DNA from: RGIG8709 sp045575975
Lineage (GTDB): Bacteria; Bacillota; Clostridia; Monoglobales; Monoglobaceae
DNA length: 16,238 nucleotides
NCBI GenBank assembly: GCA_045575975.1
Contig: JAZNFO010000035.1
Span: forward strand, 1 to 16,238
Direction of reading: 5' to 3'
Shown here: piece after piece, positions 7,514 through 14,848 of the stretch
Layout: each line of letters opens with the position of its first letter
How positions within the stretch are numbered: position 1 is the stretch's first letter
Made by a program: the position numbers and the translations under genes
Notes under the pieces: generated by a model
Told to the model about the DNA's origin: nothing
What the model saw: only the letters and a program-made list of their open reading frames with translations
The model's database searches: none

Positions 7514-8119
7514 ATGAAAAAGACTTTTTTAAACGGTATTTTAAAAGAAAACCCAACTTTTGTTCTTATGCTTGGTATGTGTCCGACACTTGCGGTTACA
7601 ACAAGTGCTCTCAATGGACTTGGAATGGGAGCTTCAACTATGATTGTTCTCATATTTTCCAATATGTTTATTTCGCTCCTCAGAAAGTTTATTCCAGATA
7701 AGGTGAGAATAGCTGCATATGTTGTTATAATAGCCAGTTTTGTAACTGTTGTTGAAATGCTTCTTAAGGCTTATGCACTGTCTATTTCAAACTCTCTTGG
7801 GATATATATTCCATTAATAGTTGTTAACTGTATTATTTTAGGCAGAGCAGAGGCTTTTGCTTCAAAGAATAATGTTCTTTTATCCGCTATAGACGGTGTT
7901 GGAATGGGGCTTGGCTTTACAGGTGCATTAACTATAATTGGTTCTATAAGAGAAATATTAGGGGCGGGTTCCTTGTTTGGAATCTCATTATTTGGAAGTA
8001 GTTTTCAGCCTGTATCAATAATGATTTTACCTCCGGGAGCATTTTTGACTCTTGGACTTATCCTTATGACCATAAATATCATTAAGGAAAGAAAGGAGAG
8101 GGGGAACATAAATGATTAG
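7514..8119 (+). CDS. rnfE: Rnf complex subunit E (integral membrane)
   Basis: This 201-aa protein has about six membrane helices and is homologous to NqrD. It has the GMCPTLA motif with C23 and the VVNCIILGRAE motif with C106. In Rnf and Nqr complexes the paired subunits E and A use two such cysteines each to hold an intramembrane [2Fe-2S] cluster between them. The ATG follows one base after the rnfG stop, with GGAGGG upstream. The gene overlaps rnfA by eight bases (ATGATTAG). Length is normal for the family. Confidence 0.95.
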   Translation: MKKTFLNGILKENPTFVLMLGMCPTLAVTTSALNGLGMGASTMIVLIFSNMFISLLRKFIPDKVRIAAYVVIIASFVTVVEMLLKAYALSISNSLGIYIPLIVVNCIILGRAEAFASKNNVLLSAIDGVGMGLGFTGALTIIGSIREILGAGSLFGISLFGSSFQPVSIMILPPGAFLTLGLILMTINIIKERKERGNIND

Positions 8120-8705
8120 AGATATACTTCTCATTTGTCTTAGTGCTGTTTTTATAGAAAACTTCGTGCTTGTTCAGTTCCTGGGTATATGCCCGTTTCT
8201 CGGAGTTTCCAAAAAAACTGATACGGCTGTTGGTATGGGATTTGCAGTTGTTTTTGTTATGGCGTGTGCATCTGCAATAACCTGGGTTGTTCAGAAATAT
8301 ATTCTTGTTGCATTAAATATAGAGTATATGCAGACAATCGCTTTTATTCTTGTTATTGCCGTGCTTGTTCAGTTTGTTGAAATGTTTTTGCAGAAGTCAA
8401 TTCCTGCACTTTATAAATCGCTGGGTATTTATTTGCCGCTTATAACAACAAATTGTGCTGTTCTAGGTGTTGCAATTGTTAATATAACAAAATTTTCACT
8501 TGATGCGGCAGGGTTTTTAAAATCAATATTTTATGGAACTTTTGCAGGTGTTGGATTTACTTTGGCTATTGTGATTTTTGCAGGTGTCAGAGAAAGACTT
8601 GAAAATTCAGATATACCGTCTTTCCTTAAGGGAATGCCAATAACGCTTATAACAGCAAGTCTTTTGTCTATTGCGTTTATGGGCTTTTCCGGAATGAGCT
8701 TTTAG
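8112..8705 (+). CDS. rnfA: Rnf complex subunit A (integral membrane)
   Basis: This 197-aa protein is the partner and distant paralogue of RnfE, homologous to NqrE, with about six membrane helices in inverted topology. FLGICPFLGVSK holds C27, and LITTNCAVLGVA holds C115. These are the two cysteines expected to share the intramembrane [2Fe-2S] cluster with RnfE. Its ribosome site (AAGGAGAGGGGG, about 8092-8103) lies inside the end of rnfE and its start overlaps rnfE by eight bases. Length and motifs are normal, so it should be functional. Confidence 0.96.
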   Translation: MIRDILLICLSAVFIENFVLVQFLGICPFLGVSKKTDTAVGMGFAVVFVMACASAITWVVQKYILVALNIEYMQTIAFILVIAVLVQFVEMFLQKSIPALYKSLGIYLPLITTNCAVLGVAIVNITKFSLDAAGFLKSIFYGTFAGVGFTLAIVIFAGVRERLENSDIPSFLKGMPITLITASLLSIAFMGFSGMSF

Positions 8706-8719
8706 GGAGGGATTAGAAT

Positions 8720-9508
8720 ATGTTTGATTTATTATTTCCGGTCCTTGCTATAGGTGGTATGGGCGTTTTGTTCGGAGGGCTGCTTGCCTTTGCGTCAAAA
8801 ATTTTTGAAGTAAAAAAAGATGAAAGGATTCCTCAAATTTTAGAGCTCTTACCAGGGGCTAACTGTGGTGGATGCGGATATGCAGGGTGTTCAGCATATG
8901 CGGAAGCTATTGTTGATACCGGTGCACCTATAAACTGTTGTCCGTCCTGCAATCAGGAAATACTTGACAGGATTGCCGATATTACAGGTGTTGATTCAAG
9001 TAAAACAGAGCCAAAATGTGCATATGTTTTATGTAGCGGCAATTTAGATGTTGCAACTGAAAAGTATATATATGATGGAAATGCAGATTGTCATTCTGCA
9101 TTGAAGCTTGCCGGAGGAAGTAAAGGCTGTAAATATGGTTGTCTTGGACTTGGTAGTTGCGTGAAGAAATGTAAGTTTAATGCTATTTCAATAATTTCAG
9201 GTGTTGCAACTGTTGACAGAGAAAAATGTGTTGGTTGCGGAGTGTGTGCAGAGGAATGCCCTAAGAATGTTATCAAAATTTTACCGAAAGACACAAAGGT
9301 GCAGGTTGTGTGCTTATCACTTGATAAAGGAAAAGAAACCAGAAAGGTTTGTTCTGTTGGTTGTATTGGGTGCGGAATTTGTGCTAAAAACTGTCCGTCG
9401 GAAGCTGTTGTAATGAAAGATAATCTAGCCTTTGTTGACTCTTCAAAATGCACAGGATGTGGTGTGTGCATTGAAAAATGTCCGCAGAAAATTATACATT
9501 CTTTTTAA
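8720..9508 (+). CDS. rnfB: Rnf complex subunit B (multi-cluster ferredoxin-accepting subunit)
   Basis: This 262-aa protein is the entry point for electrons from reduced ferredoxin. It starts with one membrane helix (about 4-26). An Fe4S domain follows with C49, C52, C57 and C73 or C74. Next comes the GCKYGCLGLGSC segment with C137, C141, C147 and C151, then CxxCxxCxxxC motifs at C170-C180, C215-C225 (with C211 nearby) and C244-C254. About five cubane clusters are therefore predicted, more than the three of E. coli RsxB and in keeping with clostridial RnfB. An AGGGAGGG ribosome site precedes the ATG. It is the last gene of the operon, followed within five bases by a terminator. Confidence 0.95.
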   Translation: MFDLLFPVLAIGGMGVLFGGLLAFASKIFEVKKDERIPQILELLPGANCGGCGYAGCSAYAEAIVDTGAPINCCPSCNQEILDRIADITGVDSSKTEPKCAYVLCSGNLDVATEKYIYDGNADCHSALKLAGGSKGCKYGCLGLGSCVKKCKFNAISIISGVATVDREKCVGCGVCAEECPKNVIKILPKDTKVQVVCLSLDKGKETRKVCSVGCIGCGICAKNCPSEAVVMKDNLAFVDSSKCTGCGVCIEKCPQKIIHSF

Positions 9509-9512
9509 ATTT

Positions 9513-9550
9513 AAAAATCGCAATCCATGTTTGAGGGTTGCGATTTTTGT
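9513..9550. terminator. Terminator shared by rnfB and the convergent araC-type gene
   Basis: Bases 9513-9526 pair with 9535-9548 to form a 14-bp stem (core ATCGCAA with TTGCGAT) around an 8-base loop. The stem is flanked by five As on the left and five Ts on the right, so it can terminate on both strands. It sits between the rnfB stop at 9508 and the stop of the leftward regulator gene at 9566. Confidence 0.85.
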
Positions 9551-9565
9551 TTGTATTAATTGATA

Positions 9566-10438
9566 TTATAGAATACTTTTTTCGTAAGCAGAGGGAGAGA
9601 GCCCAACGGATTTTTTAAATGCACGGGAAAAATTATGTATTGAAGAATATCCAAGCAGGTCAGAAACTTCGCTGAATGAATGGTTTCTCTCTCTTATAAG
9701 CTTTTTTGCTTCTTTTATTTTAAGTTCCTTATAATATTCCATTGGACTTTGTTCCATGCTTTCCCTGAATATTTTACAGAGTCTGGTTTTTCCAAGAAGA
9801 AAATGTTCGCAGATATCTTTCAGAGAAATAGCAGAATAAATATTGTTTTTAAGATATTCGCATATAAGTTCACTGAGAGATGTAGCTGCAATATCGCGAA
9901 AACTTTTGCAAGAGTGGATATCTTCACTCAAGGAACTTATATCCCTTATAAGTCTTAATAGAAACTCTGTGAAATAACATTGTAGAAGCTGAGAAGAACC
10001 GAAAACCGTATGGAGAAAATTGAGGTTTTCGGTACTTTCGTAGTTCCCGGGAATTTCACCCAGAGCATTTTTAGCTTCTTCCAGAAAGAGAGAAAGAAGA
10101 ACTTTTCCTGTTTTATCCAGAGTGATTGTTTTATTTTTAAGGTGATTTATGGCACTGCTGTCAGTTGTGAAAGTAACAACAAGAACATTACTTGCAACTT
10201 GTTTATTCGAAACATGGGCGTGAATTTCCATTGGCTCATGGAAAATTGCCTGCCCCTGTTCGAGAGTACAACCGATACCGCCGGCAATAGTGTTAACACA
10301 TCCGCTGTCCACATAAACCATTTCCCAGAAGTCGTGACGCTCAGGACTATGAGAAAAGTTTTTGCTTAATTCAAAATAATATATACTGTTAAAACCCTGT
10401 ATACTGATTTCTTGTTTTATAGGTTGGAGCTCGTACAC
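9566..10438 (-). CDS. AraC-family transcriptional regulator with N-terminal cupin domain
   Basis: This 290-aa regulator has an N-terminal cupin-like sensing domain (about residues 15-95, with HDFWEMVYVDSG and EPMEIHAHVSN). A linker helix region follows. The C-terminal double helix-turn-helix DNA-binding domain is at about 195-287, with the family's LLGYSSIHNFSRAFKKSVGLSPSAY. The start is taken as GTG at 10438, because AGGAGG (complement of 10446-10451) lies seven bases ahead; a longer reading from 10474 adds 12 residues and has no ribosome site. It diverges from the sugar-gene cluster and most likely activates it in response to a sugar ligand; that role is inference from arrangement and family. 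Confidence 0.9.
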   Translation of the reverse strand: MYELQPIKQEISIQGFNSIYYFELSKNFSHSPERHDFWEMVYVDSGCVNTIAGGIGCTLEQGQAIFHEPMEIHAHVSNKQVASNVLVVTFTTDSSAINHLKNKTITLDKTGKVLLSLFLEEAKNALGEIPGNYESTENLNFLHTVFGSSQLLQCYFTEFLLRLIRDISSLSEDIHSCKSFRDIAATSLSELICEYLKNNIYSAISLKDICEHFLLGKTRLCKIFRESMEQSPMEYYKELKIKEAKKLIRERNHSFSEVSDLLGYSSIHNFSRAFKKSVGLSPSAYEKSIL

Positions 10439-10506
10439 AATAATACCTCCTGTGAACAAAATGATAAAAAACAAGGAAAAATTGATAAAGACAAGATATT
10501 AATTTT

Positions 10507-10535
10507 ATTATACAATAAAATTAAATAATAATCAA
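10507..10535 (-). promoter_or_regulatory. Likely promoter of the AraC-family gene
   Basis: Read on the minus strand, TTGATT (10530-10535) and TATAAT (10507-10512) are separated by exactly 17 bases. Transcription would begin near 10500, leaving a leader of about 60 nt before the GTG start. The region is AT-rich, but the combination of both boxes and ideal spacing is good. Confidence 0.7.
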
Positions 10536-10588
10536 GAAAATAGAGAAAAATTTAATGTGAAAATCAAGGTTTTTTTCAGGTTAAAATT

Positions 10589-10640
10589 TATACTTTTAAT
10601 TTTTGAAACCGAATACCGCGGAATACTTGAAAAGTATAAT
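10589..10640 (+). promoter_or_regulatory. Putative AraC-type operator and promoter of the sugar cluster
   Basis: A perfect -10 box TATAAT lies at 10635-10640, but no recognisable -35 box sits at the right distance. In its place is the direct repeat GAATAC-N4-GAATAC (10611-10616 and 10621-10626), a ten-base repeat distance that puts both copies on one face of the helix. Around it is a nine-base inverted repeat, TATACTTTT (10589-10597) and AAAAGTATA (10630-10638). AraC-family proteins commonly bind direct repeats next to or over the -35 region, so this is the probable activator site. The remaining leader to 10710 is AT-rich and shows only the ribosome site AAGGGGAG (10697-10704). Confidence 0.55.
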
Positions 10641-10710
10641 GATTATGTTTTCCGGTTGTTATTGAAAAATTAAAATTATTTGAAAGAAAAAATAAAAAGG
10701 GGAGATTTTT

Positions 10711-12018
10711 ATGTCAAAAGCGACAGATTTTCGCTATAACACAGGTGCTACAAGAGTACCGTGGGCAGCAGTAGGTGAAAACTACAATGTAAATGACCTT
10801 ATGGAGATCATCAAATTCTTAATGCAGGGTGATGGTCCTGAATATGAAGAAGCAATTAAAGCTATAAAGGCACAGGTTGAAAAGCTTGATGCAATTTCAA
10901 CTCCTCCAGGAAAGCTTTCTCTTGCAAGCAAGGTTGAGGAAGCAGAAAATGCTTGTAATGAATATCTTGGTACAACAACATCGACTTTTGTTACAAATGC
11001 AACTGCTGGTTTTGAAATTGCATATAAATATGCTAATCTAAAACCGGGTGACGAAGTTATTGTTCCTGCTATTACATTCGTTGCAACCATGGCTTATCCT
11101 CTTGCAGTAGGGGCAAAACTTGTGTTTGCTGATGTTGATCCTAAAACAATAAATATGGATCCTGCTGATGTTGCAAGAAAAATCACAGATAAGACAAAAA
11201 TGATTGTACCTGTACATATTGGTGGTTATCCTGTAGATATGGATCCTATTATGAAACTTGCAAAAGAGCATGATATTCTTGTTCTTGAAGATGCTGCACA
11301 TGCTTTTGGTGCTATGTATAAAGGTAAAAAGATTGGTACAATCGGTGATTTCGCTGCATTCTCAATGCACGAAGTTAAAAACATCACTTCATTTGGTGAA
11401 GGTGGTATAGCAACAACAAATATTCCAAACTTTGGACCTGAAATGAAACGTGCTCGTTTCTTAGGACTTGATTTTAGTTGTCCTATTAAAGATTGGCTTT
11501 ATAATATAACACCTATTCAGGGTAAATATGAACTGTTTGTTCCCGGTAATGCTTCTACAACAGAAATTCAGGGATTAGGTCTTACTTTGCAAGTTGCACG
11601 TAATGAAGAAATTATTGGTATAAGAAGACGTGCGGCTGAATATTTAACAAACAGATTTAAAGCAAATGATGCAATTATTCCTCAGGATTTAGGTAATGAT
11701 GAAATTAAGCCTACATTCCATTTGTATTTATTACAGATTGACCCTGCAAAAGCTGGCGGCGATATTCAGGTTCTAAAGAAAAAACTTGAAGAAAAGGGTG
11801 TTACACAGATTGCCCATTTCGGACCTCTTTATAGATTTAAGATTGTTCAGGATATGGGATATAATTCAGATGAAATTGCAAAAGAATGTCCTGTTTGTGA
11901 AGAAGTATTCTATAAGAGATTTACACATCTTCCTCTTTATGGTCTTTCTGATGAACAGCTTGAATATATGGCTGATGCTGTATTGGAATCTGTAGATGAA
12001 ATGCAGAGAGGTGTTTAA
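10711..12018 (+). CDS. DegT/DnrJ/EryC1/StrS-family PLP aminotransferase
   Basis: This 435-aa protein is a fold-type I sugar aminotransferase-like enzyme of the DegT/AHBA-synthase family. Such enzymes transfer an amino group to or from a keto sugar, often with glutamate or glutamine. The cofactor region is clear: NATAGFEIA (96-104), EDAAHAFG (193-200, D194 contacting the pyridine ring) and SMHEVKNITSFGEGG (218-232), where K223 is the predicted Schiff-base lysine. It is longer than the common 370-400 residues, with extra sequence near residues 40-80. It is first in a run of five sugar genes and its stop lies one base ahead of the oxidoreductase start. Direction and substrate are unknown; a few family members are dehydratases rather than transaminases. 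Confidence 0.87.
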   Translation: MSKATDFRYNTGATRVPWAAVGENYNVNDLMEIIKFLMQGDGPEYEEAIKAIKAQVEKLDAISTPPGKLSLASKVEEAENACNEYLGTTTSTFVTNATAGFEIAYKYANLKPGDEVIVPAITFVATMAYPLAVGAKLVFADVDPKTINMDPADVARKITDKTKMIVPVHIGGYPVDMDPIMKLAKEHDILVLEDAAHAFGAMYKGKKIGTIGDFAAFSMHEVKNITSFGEGGIATTNIPNFGPEMKRARFLGLDFSCPIKDWLYNITPIQGKYELFVPGNASTTEIQGLGLTLQVARNEEIIGIRRRAAEYLTNRFKANDAIIPQDLGNDEIKPTFHLYLLQIDPAKAGGDIQVLKKKLEEKGVTQIAHFGPLYRFKIVQDMGYNSDEIAKECPVCEEVFYKRFTHLPLYGLSDEQLEYMADAVLESVDEMQRGV

Positions 12019-12019
12019 T

Positions 12020-13060
12020 ATGAAAATAAAATGGGGCGTAATTGGATGTGGCGGTATTGCATACAGAAGAACAATACCGGGCATGATGCTTTCCGAAAAC
12101 AGTGAACTAATAGCTGTTATGGATACCAATTTTGACGCAGCTAAGAAGGTTAAAGAAGAATTTGGTGCAAAATATGCTTTTAATACAGTTGAAGAGGTTT
12201 TAGCACTGGATGAAATAGATGCAGTTTATATTGCAACCCCTGTTTTTTGTCATAAAGAACAGGCGATAATGGCAGCTAAAGCTAAAAAACACATTCTTAT
12301 GGAAAAACCAATTTCTCTTTCTGTAAAGGATTCAGGGGAAATTGTTGAGTTCTGCAAGGCGCAAGGTGTTAAGTTTGGTGTTGGTCTTATGATGAGATTC
12401 AGTGCATATCATCAGAAAATGAAGGAAATTATTTCTTCAGGAATGATTGGTGATATCGTTTCAATGAGAGGTCAGCTTACCTGCTGGTATCCTGAAATTC
12501 CGGATAACTGGAGACAGGATAAAAAAAGATCTGGTGGCGGTGCCCTTATGGATATGGGTATTCACTGTATTGATCTTCTTCAGTATATAAGTGGAACAAA
12601 AGCTAAAACTGTTGCTTGCTTTGCACAGAATCAGACCTTTAATTATTCAGCAGATGATTCAGCAGCACTTATTATGAAAATGTCAAATGGCGCAACTGCG
12701 TTTGTTGATGCTAACTTTAATATTCCTGATGATGCTGCAAAATGTCGTCTTGAATTTTACGGAACAAAAGGCAGTATTCTTGCACAGGGTACTATCAGTC
12801 AGGTAGAAAGCGGCGAGATTGAACTTACTGTATCTGATGATTCAGCAGGCTATAATGCACAGCAGAATCGTGAAGGCGATGCATCAAAAACCGTTGAAGT
12901 TGTTACGGGAAATATGTATGAGAAGGAAATTTCATCTTTTGCTAAATGCATTATAGAAAATACAGAACCTGAGGTTTCTGCTGAAGACGGAATATATGTG
13001 CAGACTGTTGTTGAAAAGGCTTATGAGGCAGCTGAAGAGGGCGTTTATAAAACCATTTAA
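12020..13060 (+). CDS. Gfo/Idh/MocA-family NAD(P)-dependent oxidoreductase
   Basis: This 346-aa protein has a Rossmann domain with GCGGIA (9-14) and the EKP motif (95-97) whose lysine takes part in catalysis. The C-terminal alpha/beta domain contains GGGALMDMGIHCID, supplying the usual Asp (D178) and His (H182). The family oxidises or reduces hydroxyls of sugars, inositols and nucleotide sugars. The ATG at 12020 is chosen because AGAGGTG lies at 12007-12013; an ATG at 11996 would add eight residues inside the previous gene. Next to an aminotransferase it could make or use the keto sugar, as NtdC does with NtdA in kanosamine synthesis. The actual substrate is not known. Confidence 0.9.
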   Translation: MKIKWGVIGCGGIAYRRTIPGMMLSENSELIAVMDTNFDAAKKVKEEFGAKYAFNTVEEVLALDEIDAVYIATPVFCHKEQAIMAAKAKKHILMEKPISLSVKDSGEIVEFCKAQGVKFGVGLMMRFSAYHQKMKEIISSGMIGDIVSMRGQLTCWYPEIPDNWRQDKKRSGGGALMDMGIHCIDLLQYISGTKAKTVACFAQNQTFNYSADDSAALIMKMSNGATAFVDANFNIPDDAAKCRLEFYGTKGSILAQGTISQVESGEIELTVSDDSAGYNAQQNREGDASKTVEVVTGNMYEKEISSFAKCIIENTEPEVSAEDGIYVQTVVEKAYEAAEEGVYKTI

Positions 13061-13105
13061 TGAACTTATAAATATAAACATAAATTGATAAGCGGAGGCA
13101 AAAAT

Positions 13106-13804
13106 ATGAATGTATTAGCAATTGGTTGTCATCCTGATGATATTGAAATAGCATGCAGCGGTACACTTGCAAAATGTGTGAAACGCGGTGATAAGGTTGT
13201 TGTATGTCATGTTGCAAACGGTAATATGGGGCATGAAATAATATCTCCGGAGGAACTTAGAGAAATGCGTATAAATGAAGCTAAAAAAGCAGGTTCTCTT
13301 GCGGGAATAGAAGTGGTTACACTTGATATAGGTGACCTTCTTCCTAACGGATGTGACATATCACAACGTGATAAGGTTGTGGAACTTATTAAAAATGTGC
13401 AGCCTGATTTTATAATTACACATGGTCCTAATGATTATATGCCAGACCATCGTGAGGTTTCAAAGCTTGTTTTTGATGCATCATTTGCAGCAAGTGTTCC
13501 TCATTATGGAGCACCGGGAAAGGCGGCAGTTGTTCCTCTTTTCTATATGGATAATCTTGCGGGTATGAATTTTAGTCCTACAGAATATGTAGATATAACA
13601 GATGAAATTGACCTTAAAATCGAAATGCTTGAATGTCACGAAAGTCAGCTTAAATGGATGAGAGATCACGACCACATAGATTTTGCGGAATTTGTTCGCA
13701 CTTGTTCAAGATTCAGAGGTCTTCAGTGTGGTGTCAGCTATGCAGAAGGCTTTACTCAAGAATATGTTTGGCCCAAGGTTGTAACAAAGAGATTATTACC
13801 ATAA
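13106..13804 (+). CDS. PIG-L/LmbE-family zinc deacetylase
   Basis: This 232-aa protein has the HPDD motif (9-12; H9 and D12 bind zinc, D11 or D12 acts as base) and MPDHREV with H115 as the third zinc ligand. Family members remove N-acetyl groups from glucosamine conjugates such as GlcNAc-PI, mycothiol and bacillithiol precursors, or from diacetylchitobiose. The length is normal and there is no signal peptide, so it acts in the cytoplasm. The ATG at 13106 follows GCGGAGG; a TTG at 13085 would add seven residues across that site. In this cluster it probably deacetylates an acetamido sugar before or after oxidation. The substrate is inferred only at class level. Confidence 0.88.
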   Translation: MNVLAIGCHPDDIEIACSGTLAKCVKRGDKVVVCHVANGNMGHEIISPEELREMRINEAKKAGSLAGIEVVTLDIGDLLPNGCDISQRDKVVELIKNVQPDFIITHGPNDYMPDHREVSKLVFDASFAASVPHYGAPGKAAVVPLFYMDNLAGMNFSPTEYVDITDEIDLKIEMLECHESQLKWMRDHDHIDFAEFVRTCSRFRGLQCGVSYAEGFTQEYVWPKVVTKRLLP

Positions 13805-13831
13805 TTAAAATATTAAATAGGAGATGATACT

Positions 13832-14767
13832 ATGGATTTTTTATCTACAGTAAAAGGTAGTTTGCTTGAAAACTTTTATCCCAAGGGTTGGGATATGAAA
13901 AAAATTGATGAATGTTGTGACAAAGGTGTTGCACGCGAAGATTTCTGGCACAAGGATTTCAATCCTGTTGAATGCGATAATATCTATGAATTTGATACAC
14001 TTATGGGTCATGAAATTGCTATAAAAATTAAGGAAGCAAGAGACAGAGGAGAAAAGCTTGCAATGATTCTTCCTGTTGGACCTATGGGTATGTATAAATG
14101 GGCAGTTTATTTCCTTAATGCTTGGAAAGTAAATTGTGATCATGTGTATACATTTAATATGGATGAATGGGCAGACAGTGAAGGAAATACTCTTCCAAAC
14201 GATAATCCTGCATCATTTGAATATAGTATGAAACAGGCATTTTTCGATAAGCTTGATATGACTGTTCCTCCCGCTCAGCGTAATTTTGCAACTAAGAATA
14301 ATCTTCCTACATATCCTGAAAAGATTGCTGCGCTTAAAGCAGAGGGTGCAAAGCTTGTTTTGATATTCGGTATAGGAAGAATGTGTCATATCGCATTCTG
14401 GGAGCCACAGTTTGCTGAAGAATTTTCATCTGTTGATGAGTGGAAGAAGCAGTGCTATCGTATTGGCGCAAAACTTCATCCTCTCACAATTGAACAGAAT
14501 GCTATCACAAGCTTTAAGAGCCGTTCAACACTTGTTCCATGTACTGCAAACACAATTGGTCCCGGACTATTCTTGCAGGCTGATACAATAATCGGCGGCT
14601 GTGACGGTGCACTCGGCAGAGGTATGGGCTGGCAGGGAATGAGTTTCTTAACAACTCTTCACTATGGTCCTGATATGAATATTACCTCAACATTTATGCC
14701 AACACTTCCGGGTAAGCTTTTCTATCTTAAAGAGCTTGCAGGTCCGCTTGTTGCAGAATGTAACTAA
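13832..14767 (+). CDS. NagB-like (glucosamine-6-phosphate isomerase/deaminase family) protein with altered active site
   Basis: This 311-aa protein resembles glucosamine-6-phosphate deaminase/6-phosphogluconolactonase family proteins but is longer than the roughly 245-265 aa NagB, mainly through an N-terminal extension of about 45 residues. FNMDEW (108-113) corresponds to the NagB FNMDEY motif, so the catalytic Asp (D111) is kept. The second motif reads GIGRMCHIAFWEP (180-192) in place of GxGxDGHIAFNEP: His186 and Glu191 remain, but the ring-opening Asp is Met184. It may therefore act on an open-chain or different phosphosugar, or not be a deaminase. AGGAGATG precedes the ATG. It is fourth in the cluster and is followed by a weak stem-loop. 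Confidence 0.75.
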   Translation: MDFLSTVKGSLLENFYPKGWDMKKIDECCDKGVAREDFWHKDFNPVECDNIYEFDTLMGHEIAIKIKEARDRGEKLAMILPVGPMGMYKWAVYFLNAWKVNCDHVYTFNMDEWADSEGNTLPNDNPASFEYSMKQAFFDKLDMTVPPAQRNFATKNNLPTYPEKIAALKAEGAKLVLIFGIGRMCHIAFWEPQFAEEFSSVDEWKKQCYRIGAKLHPLTIEQNAITSFKSRSTLVPCTANTIGPGLFLQADTIIGGCDGALGRGMGWQGMSFLTTLHYGPDMNITSTFMPTLPGKLFYLKELAGPLVAECN

Positions 14768-14775
14768 AACTTAAG

Positions 14776-14819
14776 AAATAAGTGCTATAATTAATTTTAA
14801 TTAGTTATAGCATTTATTT
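14776..14819 (+). terminator. AT-rich stem-loop between the NagB-like and DUF4432 genes
   Basis: Bases 14776-14794 can pair with 14801-14819 to give a long but AT-rich stem of about 19 bp around a TTTTAA loop, with core GTGCTATAA and TTATAGCA. The following T-run is interrupted (ATTTATTTATG). It may act as a partial terminator or mRNA stabiliser inside the cluster, lowering expression of the last gene. Confidence 0.5.
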
Positions 14820-14848
14820 ATGTTAACATAATGGAAGAGGTACATAAT

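Noticed and set aside
9091..9471. Minus-strand open frame of 126 codons in rnfB
   Set aside because: Its His/Thr/Pro-rich translation is the reverse of cysteine-rich ferredoxin motifs; not a gene.
13481..14143. Minus-strand open frames opposite the PIG-L and NagB-like genes
   Set aside because: They are antisense shadows of genes with clear motifs and have no domains of their own.
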